Assembly: GCA_039707655.1 (NCBI GenBank) | Contig: CM077665.1 | Location: 83,949,954-84,013,953 of the forward strand | Length of the DNA stretch: 64,000 bases | Direction: 5' to 3' | Origin: Elymus sibiricus | Taxonomy: Eukaryota; Streptophyta; Magnoliopsida; Poales; Poaceae | Shown: one piece after another, positions 21,390 through 33,886 of the stretch | Numbering within the stretch: the stretch's first letter is position 1 | Layout of the letters: each line of letters opens with the position of its first letter | The notes under the pieces: model-generated | The model's input: only the letters and a program-made list of their open reading frames with translations | The model's database searches: none | Told to the model about the DNA's origin: nothing | Made by a program: the position numbers and the translations under genes

Positions 21390-22972
21390 ACTCCCCCAAG
21401 CTTAGACCTCGCTTGTCCTCAAGTGAAAACCGATATTGAAAAGCATGTCCACATGATTTGAGAGAGAGGTGTCGATAAAAACAAAATACGGACATAGTAG
21501 CATCATGTTGATTATCATACAGCAAAAAACTCTATCATAAAAATTATTCAATACATTTTTATCATATAGCTTCTCATGAACAAGTAACAATTCATCACAA
21601 CATAGAAGTATGAAGCATAAACCTTATTGAAAACCAACAAACTATGTTCTCAGTCAACTTTGCAACTACAATTCATCATATTTTCAGGAAGAGTCTCATG
21701 TCGGAGCCTTTTGGCAAGTCCTCATACTCAACCATCATTTTGTCTTCTATGATTGCTAACACTCACGGCATACCCATGAACAAGAAGTTTCAACCGGACA
21801 CATAGGAAGATAGGGGCTTATAGTTTCGCCTCCCAGCGTATTCACCTCAAGGGTGATGTCAACAATAATAACTCATGCCCACCCATATCCAACTGGATAT
21901 ATGTGCCTAGATCTTTCCTCACCACATGATGCTTGCAAAAGGAAAAAGTAAAAAGGAATAGGGAAGGATACTTTGACTCTTTGCATAAAAGTAAATACAT
22001 AAAAGTAAAAGATAGTCCCTTCGCAGAGGGAAGCAGAGGTTGTCATGCGCTTATTGGTTTGTATGCCCAATCCATTAATGTAAAAGAACGTCACGCTATA
22101 TTGCCCCCTATGATAGCAACCTTTATTATGCAGTCCATCGCTTTCATTACTTTGCCATCATAAGTTCGTATTGCGCTCAATTTTCTCTTACACTAATTGA
22201 TCAAAACACTTTTAGAAGCAATTTGTATTGCCTTATTGCACCGATGACAACTTACTTGAAGGATCTTACTCGATCCATAGGTAGGTATGGTGGACTCTCA
22301 AAGAATGAGTTTGGTTTTGGGTTTTTGGATGCACAAGTAGTATCTCTACTTAGTGCGAATTTTTTGGCTAGCAAAGATATTGAGCAAGCACCACATGTTG
22401 AAGGATCTATGACAATATAACTTCTATGTAGATATGAACAAGCATTAATCATTACGTTGTCTTCCTTGTCCAACGTCAACGATTTTGGCATATAATATTT
22501 AATGGGGGCTCACAATCATAAAAGTTGTCCAAGATAGTGTATTTGCATGTGAATCTTCTCTTCCCTTATTAATTCTTTCATGAATTGCATCATTGACTAA
22601 TGCTATGTTTGTCAATCTCCAATAAATTTTACTACTTATACTTTTCCTTATGTGATGTCATTACTCAACATAAGATTAGCATATGATTCTTTTCATTATT
22701 TCTCTCTCCTTTATTTTGATTGCAACAAGAAAGTAGAGAGGCAAAAACTCAAACTAACTTTATTGTATAACTCTCACTCGATTACATAGATAGATAGGCC
22801 ACGAAACTAACACACGAAAATAGATCATGCTAAACTTTTATTCAACTAAAGTAAAGGGAAACTAAAGATCGAACTAAAATAGGTAAAGGTGAATAAAAGT
22901 GGTGGTGATACGATACCGGGGCACCTCCCGCAAGCTTGGCTCAAGCCAAGGGGCGTGCCCATACCCGTGTGC
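21390..22972 (-). other. B: 3' non-coding region and polypurine tract
   Basis: Non-coding. Next to the LTR, the sense strand has a purine-rich AAGCTTGGGGGAGT (the polypurine tract), preceded by a CTTG-AGGA-CAAG hairpin (21412-21423). Further inside are modules shared with C and D: tccct-tcgcag-aggga at 22016-22031 and the 'ataggtaggtatggtggactc ... gcacaagtagtatctctac' block from 22277. Confidence 0.6.
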
Positions 22973-23386
22973 TCAAGTCTCCTTTGGTGGTGGTGATGAA
23001 GAAGGTGGTGGTGATGATGCAACCTTCTTCTTCAACTTATATTTAAGCATAAAATTTTCCTCCCTTAGATCATCATTCTCCAACTCAAGCTTTAATATCT
23101 TTTTGCATAATGCCGCCTTGCTCTCCTGTAGAAAACGAGATGGGATAAATTGCACCTCAGGTTTATATCTTCTAGGGAGGCTTGACTTCTTGAATTCCAC
23201 ATGCATGTCTCCGGGTTGAGGTAATGGATCATCCTCTTCCTCAGAGCTATCATCTTTTGTTTCCTTCATGGTAGCATCTTCTTCCTCCTCTGAGGTCCAG
23301 AGATAGGGGTAAATTTCTCTAAAGATCTTTGGGTCTGCAACATAATGATCAACATGGCTCTCCCCCTCCGAATCTTGAGATGACAT
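22973..23386 (-). CDS. B: third ORF, acidic coiled-coil protein
   Basis: Intact 137-codon ORF, ATG at 23386, on the sense strand between integrase and the 3' LTR, the position where Athila elements carry an env-like ORF. It is Ser/Glu-rich at the N-terminus, has a basic patch ('KKSSLPRRYKPEVQF'), a predicted coiled coil ('KKILKLELENDDLREENFM'), and a Ser/Pro tail. No signal peptide or membrane segment is visible, so it is not an obvious envelope protein. Unlike gag-pol, it has no stop or frameshift. A TATA box and GC palindrome lie upstream. Function unknown. Confidence 0.6.
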   Translation of the reverse strand: MSSQDSEGESHVDHYVADPKIFREIYPYLWTSEEEEDATMKETKDDSSEEEDDPLPQPGDMHVEFKKSSLPRRYKPEVQFIPSRFLQESKAALCKKILKLELENDDLREENFMLKYKLKKKVASSPPPSSSPPPKET

Positions 23387-23466
23387 ATTTTCAGATCTGT
23401 CGGAAAAACAGCACGAAACAAGAACAAAGGATTTTTCTGCGACGCGGTCGTCAAAACAGTTGGGGG

Positions 23467-23474
23467 TATATATA
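23467..23474 (-). promoter_or_regulatory. Putative internal promoter for B third ORF
   Basis: Sense strand CTCTATATATACCCC, 81 bp upstream of the ATG at 23386. A GC-rich imperfect palindrome (23539-23597: gggcacaaccca..agggcgcgcc..ggcgcgccctgg) lies about 65 bp further upstream. It is closely related to the palindrome that precedes the TATA box in the B, C and D LTRs. Confidence 0.45.
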
Positions 23475-23723
23475 GAGAATTTTTATTCTTGGAAAACAAG
23501 CATATTGAAGGAAAACGGAGTCGGGGAGGTGTCCGAGGTGGGCACAACCCACTAGGGCGCGCCCAGGGGTGCCTGGCGCGCCCTGGTATATCGTGCTCGC
23601 CTCGATCACCTTCCGGTTTATTTTTTTATTCCCAAAATTTTCTAATATTCCAAAACTGACAAAAAATATTTTTGTGGATTTTTCGGAGTCCGTTTACTTA
23701 CCGTATGACGTACCTCCAATTTT

Positions 23724-25072
23724 TTAGAATTCTGGAGTGTTCCGAAAGGTTTCTTTTATGTGTTCCTCTGGTGTCATGGTTTGGATAACATTGCTTTCAA
23801 TGTTAACAAGCGTACCTGAGATATAGTGCTTAATTCTTTGTCCATTGACCACCTTCGGGTTAGTACCATCGGCGTTATTAATCTTGATAGGTCCAGAACG
23901 ATAAACCTCTTCGATAATATAAGGTCCCTTCCATTTGGAGAGAAGCTTACCTGCAAAAAATCTTAAACGAGAGTTGAACAAAAGAACATAGTCTCCTATT
24001 TAAATTCCCGCTTTTGGATTCTTTTGTCATGCCATCTTTTTACTTTTTCTTTAAATAATTTGGCATTTTCATAGTCTTGGGTTCTCCAATCATCTAGTGA
24101 GCTAATATCAAATAACCTCTTCTCATCGGCAAGTTTGCAATCATAGTTAAGTTCTTTAATGGCCCAAAATGCTTTGTGTTCTAATTCTAGAGGCAAATGA
24201 CAAGCTTTTCCATATACCATTTTGTATGGAGACATACCCATAGGATTTTTATAAGCTGTTCTATAGGCCCAAAGTGCATCATCTAATTTCTTAGACCAAT
24301 TCTTACGAGATCTATTGACGGTTTTTTGTAATATTAATTTTATTACCCTATTGCTAAGTTCTACTTGACCACTAGATTGAGGATGATAGGGTGATGCAAT
24401 TCTATGGTTAACATCATATTTAGCAAGCATCTTACGGAAAGCACCATGAATAAAGTGTGAACCACCATCCGTCATTAAATATCTAGGGACTCCAAACCTC
24501 GGGAAGATAACCTCTTTAAGCATTTTAATGGAGGTGTGGTGATCAGCACTACAAGTTGGAATAGCTTCTACCCACTTAGTGACATAATCAACAGCAACCA
24601 AAATATGAGTGTACCCGTTAGAGGAAGGAAAAGGTCCCATATAATCAAAACCCCAAACATCAAATGGTTCAACAACAAGTGAATAATTCATTGTCATTTC
24701 CTGACGCTTACCAATATTACCAATTCTTTGACATTCATCACAAGACAAGACAAACTTACGGGCATCTTTGAAGAGAGTAGGCCAATAAAAACCAGATTGC
24801 AATACCTTATGAGCAGTTCTATCTCCCGCATGATGTTCTCCATAAGCTTCGAAAAGACATTTCCGTAGGATTTGTTCTTGTTCATGCTCAGGTACACAAC
24901 GTCTAATAATACCATCTACTCCTTCTTTATAAAGATGTGGGTCATCCCAAAAGTAATGTCTCAAGTCATAGAAGAATTTTTTTCTTTTGTTGGTATGTGA
25001 AGCTAGGTGGTATATATTTAGCAACAATGTAATTAGCATAATCAGCACACCAAGGGGTGTTTTGAGAAACAT
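23724..25072 (-). pseudogene. B: integrase
   Basis: Zinc-binding region '[13 protein letters not shown]' with '[10 protein letters not shown]' (H-H-C-C). Catalytic core 'WGFDYMGPF' (D), '[10 protein letters not shown]' (D), '[10 protein letters not shown]' (E), so the DDE triad is intact. The C-terminal part is in another frame from 23981 ('LRFFAGKLLSKWKGPY', SH3-like). The break near 23996 is consistent with a 1-bp deletion (GAATTTAAATAGGAG) that creates a TAG. The N-terminal end before about 25000 is also out of frame. Confidence 0.8.
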
Positions 25073-25355
25073 TTATTGCAGCTAACTGTTCGTTGGGAAA
25101 CTATCATCAATAGGTAGTGGGTCATCAAGAATATTTTCTAACCTAGACAAGTTATCAGCTACGGGGTTCAGCTCCCTTCCTATCAATAATATGCAAGTCA
25201 AATTCTTAGAGCAAGAGAACCCACCTAATAAGTCTAGGTTTAGCATATTTCTTTTCCATAAGATATTTTATAGCGGCATGGTCAGTGTGAACAATTACTT
25301 TTGAGTCAACAATATAGGATCTAAATTTATCACAAGCAAACACGACCACTAAAAA

Positions 25356-25862
25356 TTATTTTTCAGTAGTAGCATAATTTCGTTGAGCATTGTCTAGAGT
25401 TTTGCTAGCATAATGGATAACATTCAATTTCTTATCAACTCTTTGTCCTAGAACAGCACCAACAGCACAATCACTAGCATCACACATAATTTCAAAAGGC
25501 AAGTTCCAATCAGGTGGTTGAACAATAGGTGAAGAGGTTAAGGCTTTCTTGAGTGTTTCAAAGGCTTCCACACAATCATCATCAAAAACAAAAGGGATAT
25601 CCTTTTGTAAAAGATTAGTAAGAGGCCTAGAAATTTTAGAGAAGTCTTTAATGAACCTCCTATAAAAACCAGCATGACCAAGGAAACTGTGAATACCTTT
25701 AATATCTTTAGGATATGGCATTTTCTCAATTGCATCAACTTTAGCTTTATCCACCTCAATACCTTGCTCAGATATTTTATGCCCCAAGAAAATACCTTCA
25801 TTAACCATAAAGTGGCACTTCTCCCAATTCAAGACGATATTAGTTTGTTCACGTCTCTGCAA
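25356..25862 (-). pseudogene. B: RT thumb and RNase H start
   Basis: Same frame as the RT part at 25866-26930 but after a TGA. Contains 'LNWEKCHFMVNEGIFLGHKIS', 'FLGHAGFYRRFIKDFSKI' and RNase H start 'FEIMCDASDCAVGAVLGQ'. Ends at 'NYATTEK' plus TAA, where Lys-Glu is expected. The remainder of RNase H (to about 25073) is degraded by frameshift; 'HTDHAA' is still readable near 25290. Confidence 0.75.
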
Positions 25863-25865
25863 AAC

Positions 25866-26944
25866 TCAATCAAGGTTGCTTAAGAAATCATCAAAAGAAG
25901 TTCCGTAAACGGAAAAATCATCCATGAAAACCTCCACAATCTTTTCACAGAAATCAGAGAATAAAGCAGTCATACATCTTTGAAAGGTAGCAGGTGCATT
26001 GCATAAACCAAAAGGCATACGTCTATAAGCATAGGTTCCAAAAGGGCAAGTAAAGGTGGTTTTCTCTTGATCGGATTGTGACACAGGTATTTGAGAGAAA
26101 CTAGAATATCCATCCAAGAAGCAAAAGTGTGTATGCTTAGATAATCTTTCTTGCATGTGATCGATGAAAGGCAGAGGGTAGTGATCTTTTCTAGTAGCTT
26201 TATTTAATTTTCTAAAATCAATTACCATTCTATAGCCAGTAACAATTCTTTGTGGAATGAGTTCATTCTTATCGTTAGGAATAACGGTAATACCTCCTTT
26301 CTTAGGGACACAATGAACGGGACTTACCCATCTACTATCAGCAATAGGATAGATTATACCTGCTTCCAGAAGTTTTAATATTTCAGTTCTTACTACTTCC
26401 TTCATCTTAGGATTCAATCGTCGTTGATGATCAACAACGGGTTTAGCATCAGGTTCCATATTAATCTTGTGCTGACATAGAGTGGGACTAATGCCCTTAA
26501 GATCATCAAGAGTATCTCCAATAGCAGCCCTGTGCTTCCTTAGAACTTTTAATAATCTTTCCTCTTCATGTTCTGAAAGGTTAGCACTAATAATAATAGG
26601 ATATATCTTTTTCTCATCAAGGTAGGCATACTTCAAAGTGTCCGGCAATTGTTTCAATTCAAACACAGGGTCACTTTTAGGTGGAGGAGGACCTCCAAGA
26701 GTTTCAATAGGCAAATTGTGTTTCAGGAGAGGTTGTTGTTCAAAGAAAATTTGATCTATTTCATTTCTTTCATGCAAGTGCATATCATTTTCATGGTCAA
26801 GCAAATATTGTTCTAATGGATCAGTAGGAGGCACAGCAATAGAAGCAAGACCAATTATTTCATCCTTACTAGATAGCGCTTTATCACGAGGTTGTCTACT
26901 AAACTTGGAAAAATTAAACTCATGAGACACATTACCAAAACTGA
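25866..26944 (-). pseudogene. B: reverse transcriptase
   Basis: Gypsy-type RT with 'GIIYPIADSRWVSPVHCVPK', 'MVIDFRKLNKATRKDHYPLP', 'HFCFLDGYSSFSQI', 'FTCPFGTYAYRRMPFGLCN' and catalytic 'VEVFMDDFSVYG'. It begins after a frameshift near 26950, where B has one A fewer than F in the run following 'gattgtgaa'. Ends at TGA 25866. Confidence 0.85.
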
Positions 26945-28447
26945 CACCGATAGTTTGTTTTCACAATCTATTTTAGCATTGACGGTGCTTAAGAAAGGTC
27001 TACCAAAGATAATGGGACAAAAGTCGTCTTGTGGGGAACCAAGAACTAGAAAATAAGTAGGGTATTTCACTTTCCCACACAAGACTTCAACGTCTCTAAC
27101 AATCCCAAGTGGTGTGATAGTGTCTTTATTAGCAAGTTTAATAGTAACATCAATGTCTTCTATTTCAGTAGGTGCTATTTCATCCATAATTTCTTGGTAT
27201 AAGGTAAAAGTGATAGCACTCACACTAGCACCTAAATCACATAAACCATGATAGCAATGATCTCCTATTTTGACCGAGACAACGGGCATGCCTTCTATGG
27301 GTCTATGTTTATCTTTTTCATCGGGTTTAGCAATTCTAGCAGCTTCATCACATAAGTAGATAACATGCCCATCAATATTTTCTGCCAAGAGATCTTTAAC
27401 CATAGCAACACTTGGTTCTACATTAATTTGCTCAGGGGGCTTAGATGTTTTTAGGTTACTCTTACGAACCACGGTTGATACCTTAGCATGTTCCTTTATC
27501 CTAACAGGGAAAGGTGGTTTTTCAATATAAGCGGTAGGCACAACTGGGTCAACATTATAAGTGATGGTTTCTTCTTTAGCTATGACCGGTTCTTTAATTA
27601 CTTCTTTAATAGGGGGTTGATATTTAAACCACTTTTCCTTAGGGAGATCAACGTGAGTAGCAAATGCTTCGCAGAAAGAGGCTACTATCTCAGAGTCAAG
27701 TCCATATTTAGTGCTAAACTTGTGAAAAGTATCGGTATTCATAAAAGATTTAACACAATTGAATTCAAGCTTTATACCTGACTCATTACCTTCGTCGAGT
27801 TCCCAATCTTCAGAGTTGCGTTTAATTCTTTCTAAGAGATCCCACTTGAATTCAATAGTCTTCTTCATATAAGAACCAGCACAAGAAGTATCGAGCATAG
27901 ATTGATCATTATGAGAAAGCCAAGCATAAAAATTCTGAATGATAACTTCTCTCGGAATGTCATGATTGGGGCATGAATATAACATTGACTTAAGCCTCCC
28001 CCAAGCTAGAGCGATACTTTATCCTTCACGAGGCCAAAAATTATATATATAATTCCGATCACGATGAACTAGATGCATGGGATAAAACTTTTGGTGGAAT
28101 TCCAATTGCAAATGATTCCAGTTCCACGATCCAAGATCATCACACAGCCTATACCATGTCAATGCTTTTCCCTCCAAAGATAAAGGGAAAACCTTCTTAT
28201 TAACTTCATCTCCGGGTAAACCTGCAAGCTTAAATAATACACATATCTCGTTCACATATAATAGATGCATATCAGGATGTTCAGTTCCATCTGCTGCATA
28301 GGGTTTAGCAAGCAGTTGTTCTATCATACCCGAAGGAATTTCATAAGTAATATTTTCAGTAGGTGCAGTAGGTTGAGGGGCAACTAATTGTGGTTCCGGT
28401 CGAGGTGAATATACCCCAAACAAACCCCTCAAAGGATTGTTCTCCAT
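26855..28447 (-). pseudogene. B: gag-protease
   Basis: ATG at 28447 (MENNPLRGLFG). Capsid-type region 'GKALTWYRLCDDLGSWNW' and 'FHQKFYPMHLVHR'. TAA at 28019-28021 where F has a sense GAA-type codon, then the same frame continues to 26855. The protease domain has 'GLCDLGASVSAITFTLY' (D-x-G-A-S) and 'PIIFGRPFLSTVNAKIDC'. Frame lost near 26950. The same protein is encoded by F at 62085-64000. Confidence 0.85.
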
Positions 28448-28519
28448 AGTAGCAATAAATTTCAGCACGTAGTATAAGTTTTTCCTTACCGATTTCCACT
28501 TACCAAAAGAGCGCTTCAC

Positions 28520-28537
28520 TCCCCGGCAACGGCACTA
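28520..28537 (-). other. B: primer-binding site
   Basis: Sense TAGTGCCGTTGCCGGGGA, 11 bp from the LTR end at 28549. Compare TGGCGCCGTTGTCGGGGA in F; B has two changes at the 5' side. Confidence 0.65.
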
Positions 28538-28548
28538 GAAAAGAGTCT

Positions 28549-29805
28549 TGATGACCCACAAGTGTAGGGGATCAATCATAGTCCTTTCGATAAGTAAGAG
28601 TGTCGAACCCAACGAGGAGCAGAAGGAAATGACAAGCGGTTTTCAGCAAGGTAATTTCTGCAAGCACTGAAATTGTAGGTAACAGATAGTTTGATAGCTA
28701 GGTAATTGGTAACGAGCAAGTAATGGTAACGGTAAATAAGGTGCAGGAAGGTAGTCCAATCCTTTTGAGGCAAAGGACAGGCCAGAACAATCTCTAGTAA
28801 TAGGCAAAGTGTTCTTGAGGGTACACGGGAATTTCATCTAGTCACTTTTATCATGTTGGTTTGATTCGTGTTCGCTACTTTGATAATTTGATATGTGGGT
28901 GGACCGGTGCTTGGGTGTTGTTCTTACTTGAATAACCTCCCACTTATGATTAACCCCCTCGCAAGCATCCGCAACTACGAGAAAAGTATTAAGATAAAAT
29001 CTAACCATAGCATTAAACGTTTGGATCCAAATCAGCCCCTTACGAAGTAGCGCATAAACTAGGGTTTAAGCTTCTGTCACTCTAGCAACCCATCATCTAA
29101 TAACTACTCCATAATACATTCCCTTAGTCCCATGAATGGTGAATTGTCATATAGTCGACGTTCACATGACACCACTAAGGGAATCACAACATACATATCA
29201 TCAAAATATCGAACACATACCAAATTCACATGATTACTTGCAACATGACTTCTCCCGTGACCTCAAGAACAAAGGTAACTACTCACAAATAATAATCATG
29301 CTCAAGATCAGAGAGGTATTGAATAGCATAATAGATCTGAACATATAATCTTCCACCAAATAAACCATATAGTAATCAACTACGCAAGGTAATCAACACT
29401 ACTAGTCACCCACAGGTACCAATTTGAGGTTCCGGTACAAAGATTGAACACAAGAGATGAACTAGTGTTTGAGAGGAGATGGTGTTGTTGAAGATGTTGA
29501 TGAAGATTGGCCTCCCAAAGATGAGAGGGGTGTTGGTGATGACGATGGCTTCGATTTCCCCCTCCGGCAGGGAAGTTCCCCCGGCGGAATCGCTCCGCCG
29601 GAGGGCAAAAGTGCTCCTGCCCAAGTTCTGCCTCGAGGCGGTGGCGCTTCGTCCCGAAAGTCCTCCTTTGATTTTTTTAGGTTAAATGTGACTATATACC
29701 AGAAGATGGGCACCGGAGGTGGGCCGAGGAGGCCACAACCCATCAGGGCGCGCCCATGGGGGTCTGGTGCGCCCTGGTGGGTTGTGCCCACCAGGTTGGC
29801 CCCGT
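28549..29805 (-). repeat. B: 5' LTR, inner part
   Basis: Counterpart of 19888-21117. Interrupted at 29805 by C. The rest is 37806-38071. Carries the TATATAG box at 29692-29698 and the GC-rich inverted repeat at 29734-29786. Confidence 0.9.
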
Positions 29806-31384
29806 TGACATGGCTTGAGACTGCGTCGGTATTTCCCAAAAGAGGAAGGGATGATGCAGCACAGCGATGGTAAGTATTTGCCTCAGTTATGAAACCAAGG
29901 TTATTGAACCAGTAGGAGGATCACCAACACCCAATAAGCAGCACCTGCACACAAACAACAAATACTTGCAACCCGACGCGAAAGAGAGGTTGTCAATCTC
30001 TCTACGGTAATAATATAGATTAGGTAGTGATAGATAGGAGAGATAGATCTCTCAAGAACACAAATAAAAAGAGTAGATATGCAGCAATATATTTTTGGGT
30101 TTTTGGTTTTGTAGATCTGAAAACAAAGAGTGCAAAAAAAACATAGATCGGAAAGCAATATGATGGAAAAGTAGACCCGGGGGGCCTTAGGGTTCACTAG
30201 TGGCTTCTCTCATGAGTATAGCGCACGGTGGGTGAACAAATTACTGTTGGGCAATTGATAGAAAATCGAATAGTCATGACGATATCCAAGGCGATGATCA
30301 TTATATAGGCATCACGTCCAAGATAGATAGACCGACTCCTGCCTGCATCTACCTCTATTACTCCACACATCGACCGCTATCCAGCATGCATCTAGTGTAT
30401 TATGTTCATGGAAAAACGAAGTATTGCAATAAGAACGATGACATGATGTAGACAAGATCTATTCATGTAGGAATAGACCCCATCTTGTTATCCTTAATAG
30501 CAACGATACATGCGTGTCTTGCTGCCCCTTCTGTCACTGGGAAAGAACACCGCAAGATCGAACCCATCACAAAGCACCTCTTCCCATGGCAAGAAAAATC
30601 GATCTAGTTGGCCTAACTAAACCAAAGATTCGAAGAAGAAATACGAGGCTATAAGTAATCATGCATATAAGAGATCAAAGAAGACTCAAATAATACTCAT
30701 GGATAGAAACTGATCATGAACTCAAAATTCATCGGATCCCAACAAACACACCGCAAAAGTTTACATCAAATAGATCTCCAAGAGACCATTGTATTGAGAA
30801 TCATAAGAGAGAGAGAGAGGAAGCCATCTAGCTACTGCCTACGGACCCGTAGGTCTATGGTGGACTACTCATGCATCATCGGAGCGGCACCTGTGAGCAA
30901 GATTAACCCCTCCGTGATGGTGTTTAGATTGGATCTCGCGGTTCTGGAACTTGCGGCGGCTGGAATTGTGTTTCGTCAACTCCCCTAGGGTTTTCCGAAT
31001 ATTTGAGAATGTATAGGTATCAGAGGCGGTGCGGAAGGGGGCCGAGGAGGGCACAACCCATCAGCGCGCACCGGGGGCCGCCTGGCGCGCCCTGGTGGGT
31101 TGTGCTCTCCACAGCCCACCTCTCCGACAGTTGTTTGGCCCACTGGGTGTCTTCTGGTCCAAAAAAATCTCCAAAAAGTTTTGTCGCGATTGGACTCCGT
31201 TTGGCATTGATTTTCTGTGAAGTAAAAAACAAGCAAAAACAGCAACTGGCACTTTGGCACTATGTCAATAGGTTAGTCCCAAAAAATGATATAAAGTTGT
31301 TATAAAATGATTGTAAAACATCCAAGAATGATAATATGACAGCATGGAACAATCAAAAATTATAGATACATTGGAGATGTATCA
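29806..31384 (-). repeat. C: 3' LTR
   Basis: 1579 bp, nearly identical to 36226-37805. Contains TATATAA at 30301-30307 (minus), a GA microsatellite near 30810, and a GC-rich inverted repeat at 31051-31105 with a weak TATA-like ctatac about 35 bp downstream in sense. Confidence 0.9.
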
Positions 31385-33886
31385 GCATCCCCAAGCTTAA
31401 TTCCTACTCGTCCTCGAGTAGGTAAATGATAAAAACAGAATTTTTGATGTGGAATGCTGCCTCACATGTTCATCACATTCTTTTCTTTTGTATAGCATGG
31501 ACATTTGGACTTATAATGATTCAAAGCAATAGTCTAGTTTTAACATAATGACTTCAATACTCAAGCATGTCAACAAGCAACCATGTCTTTCAAAATATCA
31601 ACACTAAAGAAAGTTATCCCTAGCCCATCATGCTCAATCATTGATCCATTCGTGAGACACACTCAAATATTAACTATGCCCAATGCTCAAGTACGATCAT
31701 AGTGCCCCCTAGTTGGTGCTTATAAGAGAAGATGGAGACTCAAAGCAAAAATAAAAATTGCATAAAGTAAATAGATAGGCCCTTCGCAGAGGGAAGTAGG
31801 GATTTGTAGAGGTGCCAGAGCTCAAGGTTTAAATTGAGAGAGAAAAATATTTTGGGTGGCATGCTTTTCGTGTCAACGAAAACGACAAAGTAGCTCACAA
31901 TACTTTCCATGCTAGATATATCATAGGCGGTTCCCAAAAAGAATATAAAGTTTATTCCTTTTTCCACCAAACTTTCACTTTCCATGGCGGGCCGTATCCA
32001 CGGTTGCCTTCCATACCAACACTTTCCAAGGAATTTATTATTTGACAACATAAAGTAAATATATTTTTTTCTTTTTCATTTCGGGAATGGGCATCCCTAT
32101 TACTGCCGCACTCTCGTGTAATGACAAGTGAATAAACACTCATCTTGAGAATAACACATCTAGCATGGAAAAATATTGGACACTCCTCACCGTTTCATGA
32201 GCGGTACGGGCACACAAAAGTGAAAATTTATTTTGAAAATTTAGATATGGCACATACAAATTTGCTTGGATTGGCATGGAAATACCGCATATAGGTAGGT
32301 ATGGTGGACTCATGAGGCAAAACTTGGTTTAAGGATTTTGGATGCACAAGTAGTATTTCTACTTAGTACAAATGAAGGCTAGCAAATAGATTGGGAAGCA
32401 ACCAAACCAAAAAACGAAAAATCACATAAGTGAGCATTGAACATAACTAACACCGAATAATGCACCACAAGTAGGATGTAACTTCATTGCATAACTATTG
32501 ACTTTCTTGCATGCATAGGGAATCACAAACCTTAACACCAATATTCCTACTAAGCATAATTACTAATCAACATGACTCACATATTACTATCATCATGTTT
32601 CAAAACTATTGCAAGGAATCAAGTTTAATTTGTCCAATGATCTTCATGAAAGTTTTTATTATATCCTCCTTGGATATCTATCACTTTGGGACTAGTTTCA
32701 TATATTGCCATTGCTTTTTGGCAAGCTCAAACAAATTTAAGTGAAGCACATCAGCATAAAGATTTCATCTCTCAAAAAGGTATAAGTGAAGCATGAGAGG
32801 ATTTCTTAAAAATTTACTAACTCTCAAATTAATCTAAGTGAAGCATGAGAGTATTTCTATAAAAGTTTCCAAACACACCGTGCTCAAAAAGATATATGTG
32901 AAGCACTAGAGAAATTTCTATAGCTCAAAAAAGTTTAAGTGAAGCACATAGAGCAATTCTAACAAATCATAGCATGGTTTTGGCTTTCTCAAATAGGTGT
33001 ATCCAGCAAGGATACAAAGGAAAAACTAACAAACAAAGCAATCAAAGATACAAGACGCTCCAAGCAAAACACATGATATGTGACGAATAAAAATATAGCT
33101 CCAAGTAAAATACCGATGGTCGTTAGAAGAAAGAGGGGATGCCACTCGGGGGCATCCCCAAGCTTAGTTGCTTGTTTCTCTTTGTATATATCTTGGGGGT
33201 GCGGTAGCATCCCCAAGCTTAGGCGTTTGCTACTCCTTATTCCTTCATCCATCGTGATCTCACCCAAAACTTGAAAACTGCAATCACACAAAACTCAACA
33301 AAATCTTCGTGAGATCCGTTAGTATAAGAAAGCAAATCACGACTTTAGGTACTGTTGCAAACCCATTCATATTTTGTTATTGCATTATACCTACTGTATT
33401 TTAACTTTACCATGGCTTATACCCCCCCCCCCCCCCAATACAAACCATAGATTCATCAAAACAAGCACACAATGCAACGAAAACAGAATCTTTCTTAAAC
33501 AGAACAGTCTGTAGTAATCTGTACTCTACCCATACTTATGTAACTCTAAAAATTCTGAAAAATTAGTACAACGTAAGGAATTTGTATAGCAACAGTGTGT
33601 TAAAATTTGAGCTCAAGATCACGTTTCAGAAAAAAATTAAAATTCAAATACTGGACGCAAAGTTTCTGTTTCAGATTCAGCATCACTTCTACTCATCCTA
33701 TGAATCATCCTAAAGGTTCTACTTGGCAAAAACACTAAATAAACCATAAAAACACAATCATAACAGAGGAATAATTGTGTCAACACTCAAAAACAGAAAG
33801 GAAAAAGCAAAAATTTATTTATTCATTGGGTTGCCTCCCAACAAGCGCTATCGTTTTACGCCCCTAGCTAGGCATAATGGATAGAT
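31385..33886 (-). other. C: 3' non-coding region with PPT-like repeats
   Basis: Polypurine tract next to the LTR (sense TTAAGCTTGGGGATGC) and the hairpin cctactcg-tcct-cgagtagg at 31403-31422. Further PPT-like copies: a 25-bp hairpin ggggatgcc...ggcatcccc at 33135-33159 followed by aagctta, and atccccaagcttagg near 33210. 32730-32960 has repeated '(g/a)tgaagca(t/c)(g/a)agag' words. Poly-C run 33422-33436. Confidence 0.65.

Noticed and set aside
22973..23386. B third ORF as an envelope gene
   Set aside because: Position is right for an env-like ORF, but there is no signal peptide, no transmembrane segment and no cysteine pattern.
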